Assembly: GCA_900550815.1 (NCBI GenBank)
Contig: URTW01000031.1
Span: 1 to 14,511, forward strand
Direction of reading: 5' to 3'
DNA: 14,511 nt
From: an uncultured Collinsella sp.
Lineage (GTDB): Bacteria; Actinomycetota; Coriobacteriia; Coriobacteriales; Coriobacteriaceae
The position numbers and the translations under genes were made by a program. Within the stretch, counting starts at the first letter, position 1. The number at the start of each line of letters is the position of its first letter. This document shows, piece by piece, positions 13,623-14,511 of the stretch. The notes below the pieces were generated by a model that had not been told where the DNA came from, ran no database searches, and was given only the letters and a program-made list of their open reading frames with translations.

Positions 13623-14511
13623 ATGCCGTGCACAACGATTCTGGTCGGTAAGAACGCAAGCTACGACGGGTCGACGCTTGTCGCCCGCAACGAGGACTCG
13701 TCCAACGGGGTGTTAGAGCCCAAGCGTATGCGCGTGGTGCATCCCGACGAGCAGCCGCGCATCTACACGAGCGTCCTGAGTCACCTGACCGTTGAACTGC
13801 CCGATAATCCCATGCGCTATACGAGCGTCCCCGATGTTGTCCCGGGCCACGGCATCTGGGCCGAGGCCGGTTTCAACGAGCTCAATGTGGGCATGTCTGC
13901 AACCGAGACGCTCACCACCAATGAGCGCGTTCGCGGCGCCGATCCGCTCGTGGACTACGTGCCCGCCAAGGGCAACGAGGGCGAGGACGGCTATGTGCCG
14001 GCGCAGCCTGGTGGCCTGGGCGAGGAGGACATGGTGACCCTGGTCCTGCCGTATGCCAAGTCCGCCCGCGACGGCGTGCGCTTCCTGGGCGACCTGCTCG
14101 AGCGCTTCGGCACCTACGAGAACAACGGCATCGCCTTTAGTGATGTGGACGAGATCTGGTGGCTCGAGACCATCGGCGGTCACCACTGGATCGCCAAGCG
14201 CGTGCCTGACGACGCCTATGTGACCATGCCCAACCAGCAGGGAATCGACAGCTTTGACCTGGACGACGCCGAGGGCGCCCAGGCCGACCACATGTGCTCC
14301 GCCGACTTGCGCGCCTGGATGGCCGAGTGGCATCTGGACCTGACGCTGGGCGTCGAGGGCGACGGCCCGGCTGCGGTCTTTAACCCGCGCGAGGCCTTTG
14401 GCTCGCACAGCGACAGCGACCACGTCTACAACCCGCCGCGCGCGTGGTACATGCAGCGCTGTCTCAACCCCGGCGCCGAGTGGGACGGCCCCGATGCCGC
14501 CTACCCGCCCG
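13623..14511 (+). CDS. C69-family dipeptidase (PepD-like), 5' part; 3' end outside window
   Basis: 296 codons are open to the window edge. ATG 13623 has AAGGAGG (13610-13616) six bases upstream. The start [18 protein letters not shown] and VARNEDS are typical of C69 (formerly U34) dipeptidases. Cys3 would be the N-terminal nucleophile, exposed after removal of Met-Pro. Further family stretches are [22 protein letters not shown], split as [12 protein letters not shown] and NVGMSATET, and [14 protein letters not shown]. These enzymes cut dipeptides with broad specificity and are usually cytoplasmic; there is no signal peptide. Members are about 470-550 residues, so near half is missing. A TACACT box at 13581-13586 could be the -10. 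A TTGACA at 13529-13534 is formed by the outer part of the repeat element, but no matching -10 lies at 17 bases. Confidence 0.93.
   Translation, partial: MPCTTILVGKNASYDGSTLVARNEDSSNGVLEPKRMRVVHPDEQPRIYTSVLSHLTVELPDNPMRYTSVPDVVPGHGIWAEAGFNELNVGMSATETLTTNERVRGADPLVDYVPAKGNEGEDGYVPAQPGGLGEEDMVTLVLPYAKSARDGVRFLGDLLERFGTYENNGIAFSDVDEIWWLETIGGHHWIAKRVPDDAYVTMPNQQGIDSFDLDDAEGAQADHMCSADLRAWMAEWHLDLTLGVEGDGPAAVFNPREAFGSHSDSDHVYNPPRAWYMQRCLNPGAEWDGPDAAYPP

Noticed and set aside
13240..13633. Small frames on both strands across the AT-rich element, each starting MPNMSTV
   Set aside because: Their shared start is a by-product of the inverted repeats; there are no ribosome sites and no protein family.
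13713..14423. 236-residue open frame on the minus strand over the dipeptidase gene
   Set aside because: The plus strand encodes an unmistakable C69 dipeptidase; the reverse frame is a third-position artefact.
1..14511. CRISPR arrays, tRNA, rRNA, integrase or phage genes
   Set aside because: Looked for on both strands; no regularly spaced repeats, cloverleaf-like sequence or recombinase motifs were seen.

Overview
The window looks like a chromosomal segment of a GC-rich gut actinobacterium, most likely a Coriobacteriia member such as Collinsella. That placement is an inference from protein style, from dense G/C-ending codons, from an LAxTG-type cell-wall sorting signal and from the split C1-folate enzymes; no marker gene is present to prove it. 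Coding DNA is mostly about 60-65% GC. Two places are clearly AT-richer: part of the YhcG-type nuclease gene and the 13.3-13.5 kb repeat element.

Layout. 1-1272 is the C-terminal three quarters of formate-tetrahydrofolate ligase (fhs), closed by a strong terminator. 1452-2441 is an unrecognised single-pass membrane protein with a Pro/Tyr-rich cytoplasmic arm and a 4 x 7-residue C-terminal repeat. Convergent to it, 2460-3641 (-) is a cation diffusion facilitator (CDF) metal exporter. Divergent from that, 3860-5197 (+) is a protein with two zinc ribbons. 5198-5592 has no intact gene, but holds a candidate structured RNA ending in a terminator and a possible gene remnant. 5593-6642 (-) is a lone YhcG/DUF1016 PDDEXK nuclease. 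6811-7080 (+) is a small PH-like protein.

From 7173 to 11402 everything reads on the minus strand: a large exported ricin-lectin/PI-PLC-X protein with a twin-arginine signal and an LANTG sorting motif, then two paralogous lipoproteins. Each lipoprotein gene has its own G/C-rich terminator and the same 19-nt motif upstream, which looks like a duplicated gene cassette.

11779-13268 (+) is a two-gene operon: fchA (methenyl-THF cyclohydrolase, FTCD_C family) followed two bases later by folD. By direct alignment this FolD lacks the catalytic lysine and the partner glutamine of the cyclohydrolase reaction, so it is probably a dehydrogenase only and FchA does the other step. With fhs at the left edge, the window holds the formate-to-methylene-THF branch of C1 metabolism in three separate polypeptides. 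13303-13540 is a 238-bp, roughly 39% GC element with 41-bp imperfect terminal inverted repeats (MITE-like). 13623 to the end is the start of a C69-family dipeptidase.

The points most worth a second look are the FchA/FolD division of labour, the MITE-like element, the candidate RNA at 5278-5416, the lipoprotein duplication with its shared upstream motif, and the architecture of the PI-PLC protein. I see no CRISPR array, tRNA, rRNA, phage module or obvious multi-gene defence island.
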